Positions 44,005 to 52,821 of a stretch of 64,000 nt of DNA are shown in pieces; the first letter of the stretch is position 1; each line of letters begins with the position of its first letter. A program made the translations under genes and the position numbers. The stretch is from positions 1 to 64,000 of the forward strand of contig WNLJ01000023.1 in assembly GCA_017114885.1 (NCBI GenBank). The letters are read 5' to 3'. This DNA comes from Neisseriaceae bacterium PsAf. GTDB lineage: Bacteria; Pseudomonadota; Gammaproteobacteria; Burkholderiales; Neisseriaceae. The notes under the pieces were generated by a model. The model was not told where the DNA came from. It searched no databases and was given only the letters and a program-made list of their open reading frames with translations.

Positions 44005-44940
44005 TTATTCATTTCTCAATATACTTAAAAAATCACTTAATTCATCAGGTAAAGGTGCTTCTAAAAGGAGCTGATTTGTTTCGTCAGGATATTTTATTTT
44101 AAGTTGAAAGGCATGTAAAAACATTCTTTTTAAGCCTTGTTTTTTTAGTTGTTTATTTAATGCATAATCTCCATATCGCTCATCTCCAGCAATGGGGGCA
44201 TTTTGAGATTGCATATGAACTCTAATTTGGTGGGTTCTTCCTGTTTTTAGCGTGACTTTTAAAAGTGAATGATTGGGAAAATTTTCGACAATCTCGAATT
44301 GACTGTGAGCATACTGACCATTCTCATCAATCCGAACCATTTTTTCTCCAGATTTACCTTGGTATTTAATAAGTGGCAATTTAATATTTCTTGTTTTTTG
44401 ATTCCAGGGTTTAGTAGATAAAGCTAAATAAATTTTTTGCGGATGGTTCTGTCTTAGTTGCTCATGAATATTAACGAGTGCTTTTCTTTTTTTGGCAATC
44501 ATAAGCAACCCAGAAGTATCTTTATCTAAACGGTGTACTAATTCTAAGTATTTATTTTCTGGTCTTTGTTTCCTTAATTGTTCAATTACTCCGTAGCTTA
44601 AACCACTTCCACCATGGGATGCAACTCCTGATGGTTTATTAATCACTAGTAAAGCATCATCCTCGTAAATAACGGGGAGTCTTACTAAAGGGATTGAGTT
44701 TTTGAGAGTATTTTCACTTACTCTGATAGGGGGAATTCGAATGTTGTCATTGTTTTGAATTTTATAATCAGATTTAACTCTTTGTTTGTTAACTCTTACT
44801 TCTCCTGAGCGGATGATTTTATGTAGATGACTCTTGGGAACACCTTTTAATTTTTTGTGTAAATAATTATCAATTCTTTGACCAGTTTCCTCTGAATTGA
44901 TGCTTAAAAAATTAATTTTATCTTTACTTATTTGGGTCAT
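44005..44940 (-). CDS. rluC: 23S rRNA pseudouridine synthase RluC
   Basis: The 311-residue enzyme modifies 23S rRNA uridines 955, 2504 and 2580 in E. coli. It has an N-terminal S4 RNA-binding domain (IDNYLHKKLKGVPKSHLHKIIRSGEVRVNKQRV, about 22-54) and the catalytic core with HRLDKDTSGLLMIAKK, whose Asp is the nucleophile. LKTGRTHQIRVH also fits the family. It diverges from rne, as in E. coli and Neisseria, which favours RluC over RluD. Confidence 0.93.
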   Translation of the reverse strand: MTQISKDKINFLSINSEETGQRIDNYLHKKLKGVPKSHLHKIIRSGEVRVNKQRVKSDYKIQNNDNIRIPPIRVSENTLKNSIPLVRLPVIYEDDALLVINKPSGVASHGGSGLSYGVIEQLRKQRPENKYLELVHRLDKDTSGLLMIAKKRKALVNIHEQLRQNHPQKIYLALSTKPWNQKTRNIKLPLIKYQGKSGEKMVRIDENGQYAHSQFEIVENFPNHSLLKVTLKTGRTHQIRVHMQSQNAPIAGDERYGDYALNKQLKKQGLKRMFLHAFQLKIKYPDETNQLLLEAPLPDELSDFLSILRNE

Positions 44941-45438
44941 AATGCGTATAATTTATTACTATTTGAGTAATTTTATTGTAAAACGAATTAATAAAAAAGA
45001 TAAGGCTTATTCGAAAGTATTATCAAATAAATGTTTTCAATGAATATGGATAGTAAGAAGAATAATAATTAATTTGATGCACAGGTGAGTGCCGCTTGTT
45101 ATGTATAAAAATAATAAGCCATTATGCATGTTAAGAATATAGATTAGATTTAGTTGTAAGACTTAAAGTGGTATCCATAAGCAGAAAATCTAATTTTAAA
45201 TTAAGAATAGTCAATTACAGAATAATTGTTGTTTAATGGCTGAGTCCATTAAATATTGAGTAGAAGATGATAATAAAGAATATATTGTTAGTATTTTTTA
45301 ATTCAAAAAGTTTTCTCACTGAAGAAAATGTAAGTGTGCTTAATCGCTATTCTCAATAGCCTAAGAGAGTCATCTTTTAGGTTGTCTTGATGTGTATTCT
45401 TGCCTCTATGTGCAGTTAAACTGAGAGGTCATTTAAAA
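44941..45438 (+). promoter_or_regulatory. Long gap and probable rne 5' leader
   Basis: Nearly 500 AT-rich bases lie between divergent rluC and rne with no gene I can support. Close to rne two hairpins stand side by side: GCTATT/AATAGC (45346-45360) and CCTAA/TTAGG (45360-45381). E. coli rne controls its own mRNA through structures in a long leader, and this leader could act likewise, but no sequence match to that leader is visible. The remaining part holds nothing I can name. Confidence 0.4.
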
Positions 45439-48255
45439 ATGAAAAGAATGCTATTTAATGCTACGCAAGCAGAAGAATCTCGCGTAGCGATTGTCGATGG
45501 TCAAAAACTAATTAATTTAGACATAGAAACGTTTGGTAAAGAGCAAAGAAAAGGCAATATTTACAAAGGGATAATTACCAAAGTTGAACCTTCTCTTGAG
45601 GCATGTTTTGTTGATTATGGGACAGATAGACATGGATTTTTGCCCTTTAAAGAGATTCATCGTTCATATTATAAAAATTATGAAGGTGGACGAGCTAAAA
45701 TTCAAGAAGTCATTAACGAAGGTGACGAAGTACTGGTTCAAGTTGAAAAAGATGAAAGAGGGAATAAGGGGGCAGCTTTAACAACCTATATTAGTTTGGC
45801 TGGTCGCTATTTAGTAGTGATGCCTAATAACCCAAGAGGTGGTGGCGTTTCTCGCCGTATTGAGGGTGAAGAAAGAATTGAAATTAAAAATGTTCTGAGC
45901 CAATTAAACATACCCAAAGGGATGAGTGTGATTGCAAGAACTGCCGGAATTGGTAGAACAGCAGAAGAGTTACAATGGGACTTAGATTATCAATTAAAAC
46001 TTTGGGAAGCTGTATTAGAAGCCAGTCGTCAAAAGAATATTCAACCGTTAATTTTACAAGAAAGTGCTTTGGTTATCAGGGCTATTCGAGATCATTTCCA
46101 ACCAGATATTGGTGAAATATTAATTGATAACCAAGAAGTCTATGACAAAGTTTATCAATTTATCAGTTTTGTGATGCCGCAAAACCTACCTAAGGTAAAA
46201 CTTTATCAAGATCACATTCCTTTATTTAGCCGTTTTCAAATAGAAAATCAAATTGATTCAGTTTACGCAAGACAAGTATCTTTGCCATCTGGTGGAGAGA
46301 TTGTTATTGACCACACAGAAGCACTGGTTTCTATTGATGTTAATTCGGCGAAGGCCACCAGAGGTTCAGATGTTGAAGAAACGGCCTTGCAAACCAATTT
46401 GGAAGCCGCAGAAGAAATTTCTAGGCAAATGCGGTTAAGAGATATTGGTGGTTTGGTCGTCATTGATTTTATCGATATGGAAGACCCTAGGCACCAAAGA
46501 GAAGTGGAAACAGCAATACGTGATTTTCTGAAAGAAGATAGAGCACGTGTTCAGACCACTAAACTATCCCGCTTTGGGTTAATGGAAATATCAAGACAAC
46601 GCTTACAAGTTTCATTGGGCGAGAGCACTCATATGACTTGCCCACGCTGTTATGGAACGGGTGTTATTAGAGGAGTGCAATCTTCAGCAATTCATATTCT
46701 CAGAGTCATTCAAGAAAAAGCCATGAAAGAAAATACGGGTGAAGTACAGGCACAATTACCTATCGATGTAGCTACTTTCTTGTTAAATGAGAAAAGAGAA
46801 CAGATTTTTGGATTGGAAGAACGCTTAGGGGTTCCTATTATTATTATTCCAAATAAAAATTTAGAAATCCCACATTATAGTATTGAGAGAGTGCGTACAG
46901 ATGATGTTATTGAGGGGACTCCTAGTTATACTATGGTTGAGGAAGTGGAGCAAGAATCTTACGAATCAAATGCTCAAAAGAGTAAAGAAACAGAACAAAT
47001 GCAAGCGGCAGTACAAGGAATTACTCCTTCTGCTCCAGCTCCAGAACACATTGTGAAAGCTAAAAAATCTTTATTCACAGGATTTACTAGTTGGTTATTC
47101 CGTCTTTTTGATTCCGAAAAAGAAGAAAAAGGTAAAGATAAAGAGAAAACTGAAGTCAAGAAAAATAACGGTAATCAACGCAATAATAATAATCGTAACT
47201 CTAATAATAATCGCCGTCGTAGACCAACGCAAAATAAGAATCGAAATAATAATAACAACAACAATAATAATAATAATAATAATGGTAATAGTAATACTAA
47301 AGGTGATAATAATCAGAATTCAGCGGCAAAAAATAATCACAATGGTAATAACAAAAAAGTAGAGAAGTCATCTAATAATGGCAAAAATGATAATAATGGT
47401 AATAATGGAAACAGACGTAATAATAACCGTCAGCAGAAAAATAACCAAAATAATCAGGCAGCAGAAAAAAACACTTCTAATAACAATGAAGTGAAAAAAG
47501 ATAATGACGGTAAAAAGCAAAATAACCAAGTAAATAATAAGCAGAATAATAACAAACAAAATAATAATAAATCGAATAGTAATCAACAAAGTAATGCTAG
47601 AAAGGCCACTGAAGACAATAATCAAGAAAAAAACAATCAAAAAAATGATAACTCTCAGGATAAACCTTTAGTTGTTAATTTATCTGAATCTAATCAAAAT
47701 GATAAAAACACCAATAACAATAAAAAAGCAAATTCTAGAGATTCAAAAAATACCCGCAATAGTAATCGAAAGAATAGTCGTTATCGTATTCCGACAGCTT
47801 CTTATTTAGAAAATAAAATTAATTATGGTAGATTGACTCGCTACATTCAAAAGAAAACCAATAATGTTTTACAAGAAGAAGGATTGCTTGCTTCGAACAC
47901 TACAACAAAGCAAACAGTTGGAAATTCAATAGAAAAAGAGAATGTAGCTGAAAAAGAAAAAGTTTTAGATGTTGTGTTAGAACAAAATCCAATAGAAAAT
48001 GAGGTTGATACCAATATCGTTATTAGTTTTGAAGAGCCTAATTCAAAAGAACAATCTAAGCCTATGAATGATTTTTCTGATAGTGGTTTGGTTTTAGTTG
48101 AAACTAAACAAGATTTATTGGTGCGACGAGCACATGAAAAAGTGCAAGTATCGCAGGGAAATGAGCTAAGAAGAAACGATGTTGAAACAACTTCTGATGA
48201 AAATGAAATTTCTGTGCATGAATTGCAACAAGTGGAAACGAAGCAAGGAAATTAG
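45439..48255 (+). CDS. rne: Ribonuclease E
   Basis: This endonuclease of about 938 residues is the core of mRNA decay and rRNA/tRNA processing. The N-terminal half has the S1 domain (about 35-120), the RNase H-like and 5'-sensor regions, and the DNase I-like active site with DHTEALVSIDVNSAKATRG and VIDFIDMED. The Zn-link CPRCYGTG lies near 401. A short amphipathic SLFTGFTSWLFRLF (about 543-556) resembles the membrane-targeting segment of E. coli RNase E. Residues about 574-780 are an extreme Asn/Lys/Arg-rich stretch with Asn runs, then a degradosome-type tail. The ATG at 45439 is preceded by GAGAGG; an upstream in-frame TTG at 45400 is unlikely. Confidence 0.95.
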   Translation: MKRMLFNATQAEESRVAIVDGQKLINLDIETFGKEQRKGNIYKGIITKVEPSLEACFVDYGTDRHGFLPFKEIHRSYYKNYEGGRAKIQEVINEGDEVLVQVEKDERGNKGAALTTYISLAGRYLVVMPNNPRGGGVSRRIEGEERIEIKNVLSQLNIPKGMSVIARTAGIGRTAEELQWDLDYQLKLWEAVLEASRQKNIQPLILQESALVIRAIRDHFQPDIGEILIDNQEVYDKVYQFISFVMPQNLPKVKLYQDHIPLFSRFQIENQIDSVYARQVSLPSGGEIVIDHTEALVSIDVNSAKATRGSDVEETALQTNLEAAEEISRQMRLRDIGGLVVIDFIDMEDPRHQREVETAIRDFLKEDRARVQTTKLSRFGLMEISRQRLQVSLGESTHMTCPRCYGTGVIRGVQSSAIHILRVIQEKAMKENTGEVQAQLPIDVATFLLNEKREQIFGLEERLGVPIIIIPNKNLEIPHYSIERVRTDDVIEGTPSYTMVEEVEQESYESNAQKSKETEQMQAAVQGITPSAPAPEHIVKAKKSLFTGFTSWLFRLFDSEKEEKGKDKEKTEVKKNNGNQRNNNNRNSNNNRRRRPTQNKNRNNNNNNNNNNNNNGNSNTKGDNNQNSAAKNNHNGNNKKVEKSSNNGKNDNNGNNGNRRNNNRQQKNNQNNQAAEKNTSNNNEVKKDNDGKKQNNQVNNKQNNNKQNNNKSNSNQQSNARKATEDNNQEKNNQKNDNSQDKPLVVNLSESNQNDKNTNNNKKANSRDSKNTRNSNRKNSRYRIPTASYLENKINYGRLTRYIQKKTNNVLQEEGLLASNTTTKQTVGNSIEKENVAEKEKVLDVVLEQNPIENEVDTNIVISFEEPNSKEQSKPMNDFSDSGLVLVETKQDLLVRRAHEKVQVSQGNELRRNDVETTSDENEISVHELQQVETKQGN

Positions 48256-48273
48256 TTTTTTCAGGAATAAGGG

Positions 48274-48302
48274 TTGACAGGATACACCGCTCAATTTATA
48301 AT
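48274..48302 (+). promoter_or_regulatory. Perfect consensus sigma70 promoter of tRNA-Asn
   Basis: TTGACA (48274-48279), exactly 17 bases, then TATAAT (48297-48302): all twelve consensus bases and the ideal spacer. Transcription would start near 48309, about five bases before the mature tRNA. It lies just after the rne stop codon and should be very strong. Confidence 0.9.
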
Positions 48303-48313
48303 CCTCTTCCTAT

Positions 48314-48389
48314 TCCCTGATAGCTCAGTCGGTAGAGCGACGGACTGTTAATCCGCAGGTCCCAGGTTCGAGCCCTGGTCGGGGAGCCA
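48314..48389 (+). tRNA. tRNA-Asn (GTT)
   Basis: A 76-base tRNA with acceptor TCCCTGA pairing TCGGGGA, D-arm TAGCTCAGTCGGTAGAGC, anticodon arm CGGACTGTTAATCCG with anticodon GTT, T-arm GGTTCGAGCC and an encoded CCA. Asn codons are heavily used in the neighbouring rne tail. A consensus promoter precedes it and a strong terminator follows. Confidence 0.98.
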
Positions 48390-48393
48390 AGAT

Positions 48394-48427
48394 AAAAAAA
48401 CCCACACAATTTTGTGTGGGTTTTTTT
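48394..48427 (+). terminator. Terminator of tRNA-Asn
   Basis: CCCACACA and TGTGTGGG (48401-48420) form an 8-bp GC-rich stem with a short loop, flanked by seven A bases and seven T bases, so it works in both directions. It starts 5 bases after the CCA end. Confidence 0.92.
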
Positions 48428-48518
48428 ATGGGTGCTCGATATTTATGCTAAAGTGATTTAAGATTTATTCTTAAATAAATTAAATGGAAAATATAGATAA
48501 AGATACAAGGATAAAATT

Positions 48519-49279
48519 ATGCAACAATATCAATTAGCATTGAAACAATTTGGGGAAAATGCTCATGCTTATTTAGGAAGTAGTGTGCATGCAAGGGGAG
48601 AAGATCTTGAATATCTGAGACAATTATTAGCTAACGCTAAAGATAGCTTGGTTTTAGATTTGGGTTCTGGAGCAGGGCAGGGCATGTAAGCTTTACAGTA
48701 GCACATTGGTAAAAAAAGTGATTGCTTATGATTTATCAGATGATATGTTAGGAGTGGTTGCCAATGAAGCCAAGCAAAGAAAACTTGAGAATATTGAAAC
48801 CAAACAGGGTAGTGTTAGTGAGCTACCTTTTGCAGATGGTACTTTTGATGTGATTGTTTCTAGATATTCAGCGCATCACTGGTCTGATGTTCAAGGTGGT
48901 GCGAGAAATTAATCGAATATTAAAACCACAAGGGCAATTTATCTTAATTGATGTGTGCGCTCCGAGCCGTTCTTTGTGTGACACTTTTTTACAAAGCATG
49001 GAAATTTTAAGAGATCCAAGTCACATTAGAGATTATAGTCTTATGGAATGTACACAGTTTTTTGGAAATGTAAACTTAGCTGTCAATCAAATAAATTTTT
49101 ATAATATTCGTTTAGAATTTAACGCTTGGGTTACTCGTATGAAAACTCCTCAGGTTTTTATTGAGGCAATAAAAAGTTTACAACAAACTGCCAGTGAAGA
49201 AGTGAAAGACTATTTTCAGTTCGGTGATGATGGCTCGTTTACAGCTGATGTGATTTATATACAAGGTGGAAAAAGGTAG
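48519..49279 (+). pseudogene. yafE: YafE-like SAM-dependent methyltransferase, broken by three frameshifts
   Basis: Pieces in three frames rebuild a class I methyltransferase close to E. coli YafE. From the ATG at 48519 the SAM motif VLDLGSGAG is intact, then a tandem 5-base duplication (GGGCAGGGCA near 48674-48684) shifts the frame and creates a stop. HVSFTVAHW can be read in the next frame, and one base lost near 48708 moves to KKVIAYDLSDDMLGVV. SRYSAHHWSDVQGG then shifts again near 48900 to REINRILKPQGQF and continues to 49279. Three separate lesions make sequencing error unlikely, and the gene is dead. YafE has no proven substrate. It lies between the tRNA-Asn terminator and a bidirectional terminator. 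Confidence 0.88.
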
Positions 49280-49381
49280 TCTTCTTGAATTAAAATATGA
49301 TTGTCACCTAAATAATATTCATTCAGTAGAATATTCAGGCATTAAACATTTAATTGAAAATCATTAATAATGATTAATAAT

Positions 49382-49415
49382 AAAAAAGCTTATCCATAAT
49401 TGGATAAGCTTTTTA
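49382..49415. terminator. Bidirectional terminator between yafE remnant and pirin gene
   Basis: A 14-bp perfect stem (49383-49396 with 49401-49414) with a TAAT tetraloop has A bases on the left and T bases on the right within the stem. It ends transcription from both convergent sides. Confidence 0.88.
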
Positions 49416-49425
49416 AAATTACTTA

Positions 49426-50424
49426 TTATGATAATTGAGGAGGATACTCTATGCTTCCATCAGGATACCGAGCATAGCGTCCGCTATCTTTCTCGCTCAC
49501 AGGATCAGGCACAGGATGAGGCCAGCCACCAAACTGGGTTAGGCTAAAATCATTATAAGCCTGCATAATTTCTTCTCTTGTATTCATGACAAAAGGACCA
49601 TAAGCTGCAATAGGTTCATTAATAGGCTCTCCTTCAATTAAAATGAATCTAATCGTTTCATCACCAGTATTTAATAAATTAATTTCTTGGTTGCCATCTA
49701 AATACACAAAATCTTGCGAAGTAATAATTTCACCCTCAATATTTAGCTCTTTGCCCTTAAAAATATATACCATTCTGGTTAGGCTTTCACTTATTTTAGG
49801 AATAGTAACACTTGCGTTAGATTCTAAAGTGATCATGAAAATCCCAACATGATTGTCAGGATTGTTAGCCCAAGAATCACTGGTTGGTGAAGGTGCTTGT
49901 GTGCCCTCAAAAGAACCACTAATCACCCGAATTAATGTTTTAGCTCCTTCTTTATTTTCCTGCTCAATAACTGGTATTTGTTCATTCCAAACCATCTTAT
50001 AATTAGCGTCTACCATTTTATTTTTTTGTGGTAGATTTAACCAAATTTGAAATAGGTTCAAGGTGTTTTCTTTATCATCATGAACTAAAGGAAACATTTC
50101 AGCATGTTGCAATCCTTTACCAGCAGTCATCCATTGCACATCACCATCGCCATATCTTCCCATAGAGCCTAAACCATCAGTATGATCGACAAATCCAGTA
50201 TCAACTACTGTAATGGTTTCAAACCCTCTATGTGGGTGGACAGGAAATCCAGGAACTGTCTCTCCATAATACATCCGCCATTTGGAACCCTCATCGCTGC
50301 GAGATACTGGGCCCATATGACCATCTCCTCTGGGATAAAAATCTTCGTGATGCATGGTAAAAATGAAAGGATCCGATACAGGTAAGGGTAAGGTTGCAGG
50401 TAATATTTTTTTGATTTTAGACAT
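49426..50424 (-). CDS. Pirin-family protein
   Basis: A bicupin protein of about 332 residues. The N-terminal cupin keeps the metal ligands of pirins (PVHPHRGFETIT and GLQHAEMFP: three His and one Glu). The C-terminal cupin ends with the family block EPIAAYGPFVMNTREEIMQAYNDF. Pirins act as quercetinase-like dioxygenases or redox-linked regulators, and the function here is not given by the neighbours. The ATG at 50424 follows AAAGGGA by about 8 bases; the longer frame to 50472 lacks a signal. It diverges from ybaK. Confidence 0.88.
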   Translation of the reverse strand: MSKIKKILPATLPLPVSDPFIFTMHHEDFYPRGDGHMGPVSRSDEGSKWRMYYGETVPGFPVHPHRGFETITVVDTGFVDHTDGLGSMGRYGDGDVQWMTAGKGLQHAEMFPLVHDDKENTLNLFQIWLNLPQKNKMVDANYKMVWNEQIPVIEQENKEGAKTLIRVISGSFEGTQAPSPTSDSWANNPDNHVGIFMITLESNASVTIPKISESLTRMVYIFKGKELNIEGEIITSQDFVYLDGNQEINLLNTGDETIRFILIEGEPINEPIAAYGPFVMNTREEIMQAYNDFSLTQFGGWPHPVPDPVSEKDSGRYARYPDGSIEYPPQLS

Positions 50425-50609
50425 ATCAAGTCCCTTTCTGATTGGAATTAATGAATCAATTGTATGTACCATATATGGTGACTTATTTTAAAAAATCAAT
50501 AAATAAACCTTTTATCATAAATTTAATTTATTAAATATATTATTTTATTTTTATAAATAAATACTTTAATTTTTTAAAACAATCAAATATAATTGATGTA
50601 TATCTTGTT

Positions 50610-51095
50610 ATGTCTAAAATAAATTACCCTACCACATCAGCAATTCGATTTTTGAGAGCACATGATATCGCTTTTGAGCCCATGTTGTATGCATATGAAG
50701 CTCATGGAGGAACACATCATTCTGCTCAAGTATTAAAAGTTGACGAGCATATGGTGATTAAGACCATTGTTTTTAAAACAGATAAAAATCAAGCCTTAAT
50801 TGTCTTAATGCATGGCGATAGAGAAATTTCAACAAAAGAATTGGCTCGTTTCATAGGTGTTAAACATATTGAACCAGTTTCAGAAAAAGAAGTCACACAG
50901 TTAACTGGTTACCAAGTGGGAGGATGTAGTCCTTTTGGTACCCGCAAACAAATTCCTGTCTATATTCAATCGAGTATTTATGATTTACCTTTAATGTGCA
51001 TTAACGGTGGTAAGAGGGGAATGTTGGTCAAAATTAAACATCAAGAACTAAAAAAATTAAACTTTTTTGAGGTGGATGTTGCCATTGTCACTTGA
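50610..51095 (+). CDS. ybaK: Cys-tRNA(Pro)/Cys-tRNA(Cys) deacylase YbaK
   Basis: The 161-residue protein belongs to the YbaK/EbsC editing family, which hydrolyses Cys-tRNA(Pro) made in error by ProRS. The family landmarks are MVIKTIVFKTD (with the key lysine), HGDREISTKELAR, VGGCSPFGTRKQIPVYI and LMCINGGKRGMLVKI. Length and order fit. It is a lone gene on the plus strand. Confidence 0.93.
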   Translation: MSKINYPTTSAIRFLRAHDIAFEPMLYAYEAHGGTHHSAQVLKVDEHMVIKTIVFKTDKNQALIVLMHGDREISTKELARFIGVKHIEPVSEKEVTQLTGYQVGGCSPFGTRKQIPVYIQSSIYDLPLMCINGGKRGMLVKIKHQELKKLNFFEVDVAIVT

Positions 51096-51122
51096 GTCGT
51101 TTTTTTTAAACCAATAATATTT

Positions 51123-51212
51123 TTGCTCTAATTTTTAGTATATTTTATAATGGCGGATGGCCTTTTTAAAAGGCTGTAGTCAGTTTGAAAGTAGTCTTTA
51201 ACTTTGCTGACC
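51123..51212 (+). promoter_or_regulatory. Promoter and structured leader of the MATE gene
   Basis: TTGCTC (51123-51128), 17 bases, TATAAT (51146-51151) form a good promoter starting near 51158. The transcript would begin with the GCCTT/AAGGC hairpin (51160-51174). A longer hairpin follows: GTCAG (51179-51183) with CTGAC (51207-51211) and AAAGT (51188-51192) with ACTTT (51201-51205). About 130 bases of unpaired AT-rich leader follow before the ATG at 51342. I see no match to known guanidine riboswitches that control some efflux pumps. Confidence 0.45.
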
Positions 51213-51341
51213 TGTCAAAATAAATGAGAATTAAAGATATATATTTCAGTTGCCTATTGTGAATAACATTTTCATTTGTACTTTGGATGCGACATTTTTA
51301 ATGACAATAAATATTAATTCAAATGGAGAGATAGAATAATT

Positions 51342-52751
51342 ATGTTTTTTGAATTAAGTAAATATGGGCCTAAATCTTTTATAGATGAAGTGAGACGATT
51401 GTTGGGTATTGGCTTTCCTATGTATATTGCGATGGTATTTTTATCTGGTATGGGTTTGGCGGGTACAATCATTACCGGTCAATATAACACTGACGATTTG
51501 ACAGCAGTTTCCTTAGCCAATCTTTTATACTTCACGTCATACTTGACCATTTCTTCTTTGATTGTGGCTTTAAATCCGATGTTGTCTCAACTTTTAGGGG
51601 CAGGGAAAATACAAGAGATGGGTGAGTTGTGCCGGCAAGGACTTTTATTTTCATTTTTAGTGAGTATATTGGGTACTATTTTCTGGTTACTATTGATTTA
51701 TCCCATTACCTTGTATTTAGCTCATGAAAACTATGATGTGTATATTCAGGATACGGTTAAATATTATTTAATTATCGTCACAGTAGCATTTCCTGCGTCT
51801 TTCCTACAAAGAACTTTACAAGTGTATCTAACTTGTGTGAATAAAACCAAACCGATTATGTTGACAGCGATGGCTTGTTTTATTCTTTATATCCCTTTTG
51901 CTTATTTCTTAGTAGTAGGTGGGTTTGGTTTTGAAGGAATGGGAGGATTAGGTTGTGCTATTGCTTTATGCATCACTTTTTGGTTGATGTTTGCCATATT
52001 AGCTGTTTTTGTTATTAAAGATGACTTTTTTAAACAATTTCAACTGTTTAATAAATGGAGTAAACCAGACTTAGAGATATTTAAAGAAATTACAAGAATA
52101 GGATTGCCTATTTCTGTTTCTTTCTTTTTGGAAATAGGGGTGTTTTTAACGATTATTTTGGTAATTGTCCCATTTGGTAAAGTGTATGTTGCATCGCAAG
52201 AAATTGTCAGTCAGGTATCGAATTTCTTGTATATGTTGCCTCAATCTATTGGTTTGGCTTCTAGTGTGAGAGTTGGCTATTCAATAGGAGAGCGTAGATT
52301 GGTACGTGCTCGTTATGTATCAGGAGTAAGTCTTTGTTTGGCAATATTCGGCTCGATTCTAACAGCTTCTTTTTTAATTATTTTTAATCAACACATTGCC
52401 CAAATTTTTTCTAATGATGCAGAAGTCATTGCTCTGGTCGGATCTGTGTTGGTGATGATGGCATTTTTCCAATTATCGGATGCGATACAAATTACTGCAG
52501 CAGGTTGCCTAAGAGGGTATAAGATTACCAAAATTCCAATGTATGTGAATTTTATTTCTTACTGGATTGTTGGTTTTGGTCTTGGGTATTATTTAGGTAT
52601 TGTTTTAGATTATCGCTTAGAAGGTTTCTGGGTAGGTATGGCTCTGGGCATTACCTTCTGTGCTATTTTACTCGTTACCTACCTACAAATTGTAAGTAAA
52701 CAATTTATTAAAGATGCGCATCATGTTAAAGATGCACATCACGCATACTAA
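51342..52751 (+). CDS. MATE-family multidrug efflux transporter
   Basis: The 469-residue protein has twelve membrane helices in two MatE repeats. The NorM-type start (LGIGFPMYIAMVFLSGMGLAGTIITGQYNTDDLTAVSLA) and the second-repeat GLPISVSFFLEIGVF are clear. Such pumps use Na+ or H+ gradients to expel cationic drugs. The C-terminus ends in a tandem KDAHHV-KDAHHAY, an 18-base duplication rich in His. A structured leader precedes it and a terminator follows. Confidence 0.92.
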   Translation: MFFELSKYGPKSFIDEVRRLLGIGFPMYIAMVFLSGMGLAGTIITGQYNTDDLTAVSLANLLYFTSYLTISSLIVALNPMLSQLLGAGKIQEMGELCRQGLLFSFLVSILGTIFWLLLIYPITLYLAHENYDVYIQDTVKYYLIIVTVAFPASFLQRTLQVYLTCVNKTKPIMLTAMACFILYIPFAYFLVVGGFGFEGMGGLGCAIALCITFWLMFAILAVFVIKDDFFKQFQLFNKWSKPDLEIFKEITRIGLPISVSFFLEIGVFLTIILVIVPFGKVYVASQEIVSQVSNFLYMLPQSIGLASSVRVGYSIGERRLVRARYVSGVSLCLAIFGSILTASFLIIFNQHIAQIFSNDAEVIALVGSVLVMMAFFQLSDAIQITAAGCLRGYKITKIPMYVNFISYWIVGFGLGYYLGIVLDYRLEGFWVGMALGITFCAILLVTYLQIVSKQFIKDAHHVKDAHHAY

Positions 52752-52756
52752 AAAAT

Positions 52757-52788
52757 AAAGAGCTCTATTGGGTAACAGGGCTCTTTTT
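52757..52788. terminator. Terminator between the MATE gene and hisD
   Basis: AAAGAGC (52757-52763) pairs with GCTCTTT (52780-52786), with A-rich DNA on the left and T-rich DNA on the right, so it can serve both convergent genes. Confidence 0.75.
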
Positions 52789-52821
52789 CTTGGTCATTAT
52801 ACTATAATGATATGTATTATT

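Noticed and set aside
47160-47780. Repetitive AAT/AAC tracts as a CRISPR or tandem repeat array
   Set aside because: They are codons of the Asn-rich RNase E tail in an open frame; no regular repeat-spacer pattern exists. I saw no CRISPR array anywhere in the window.
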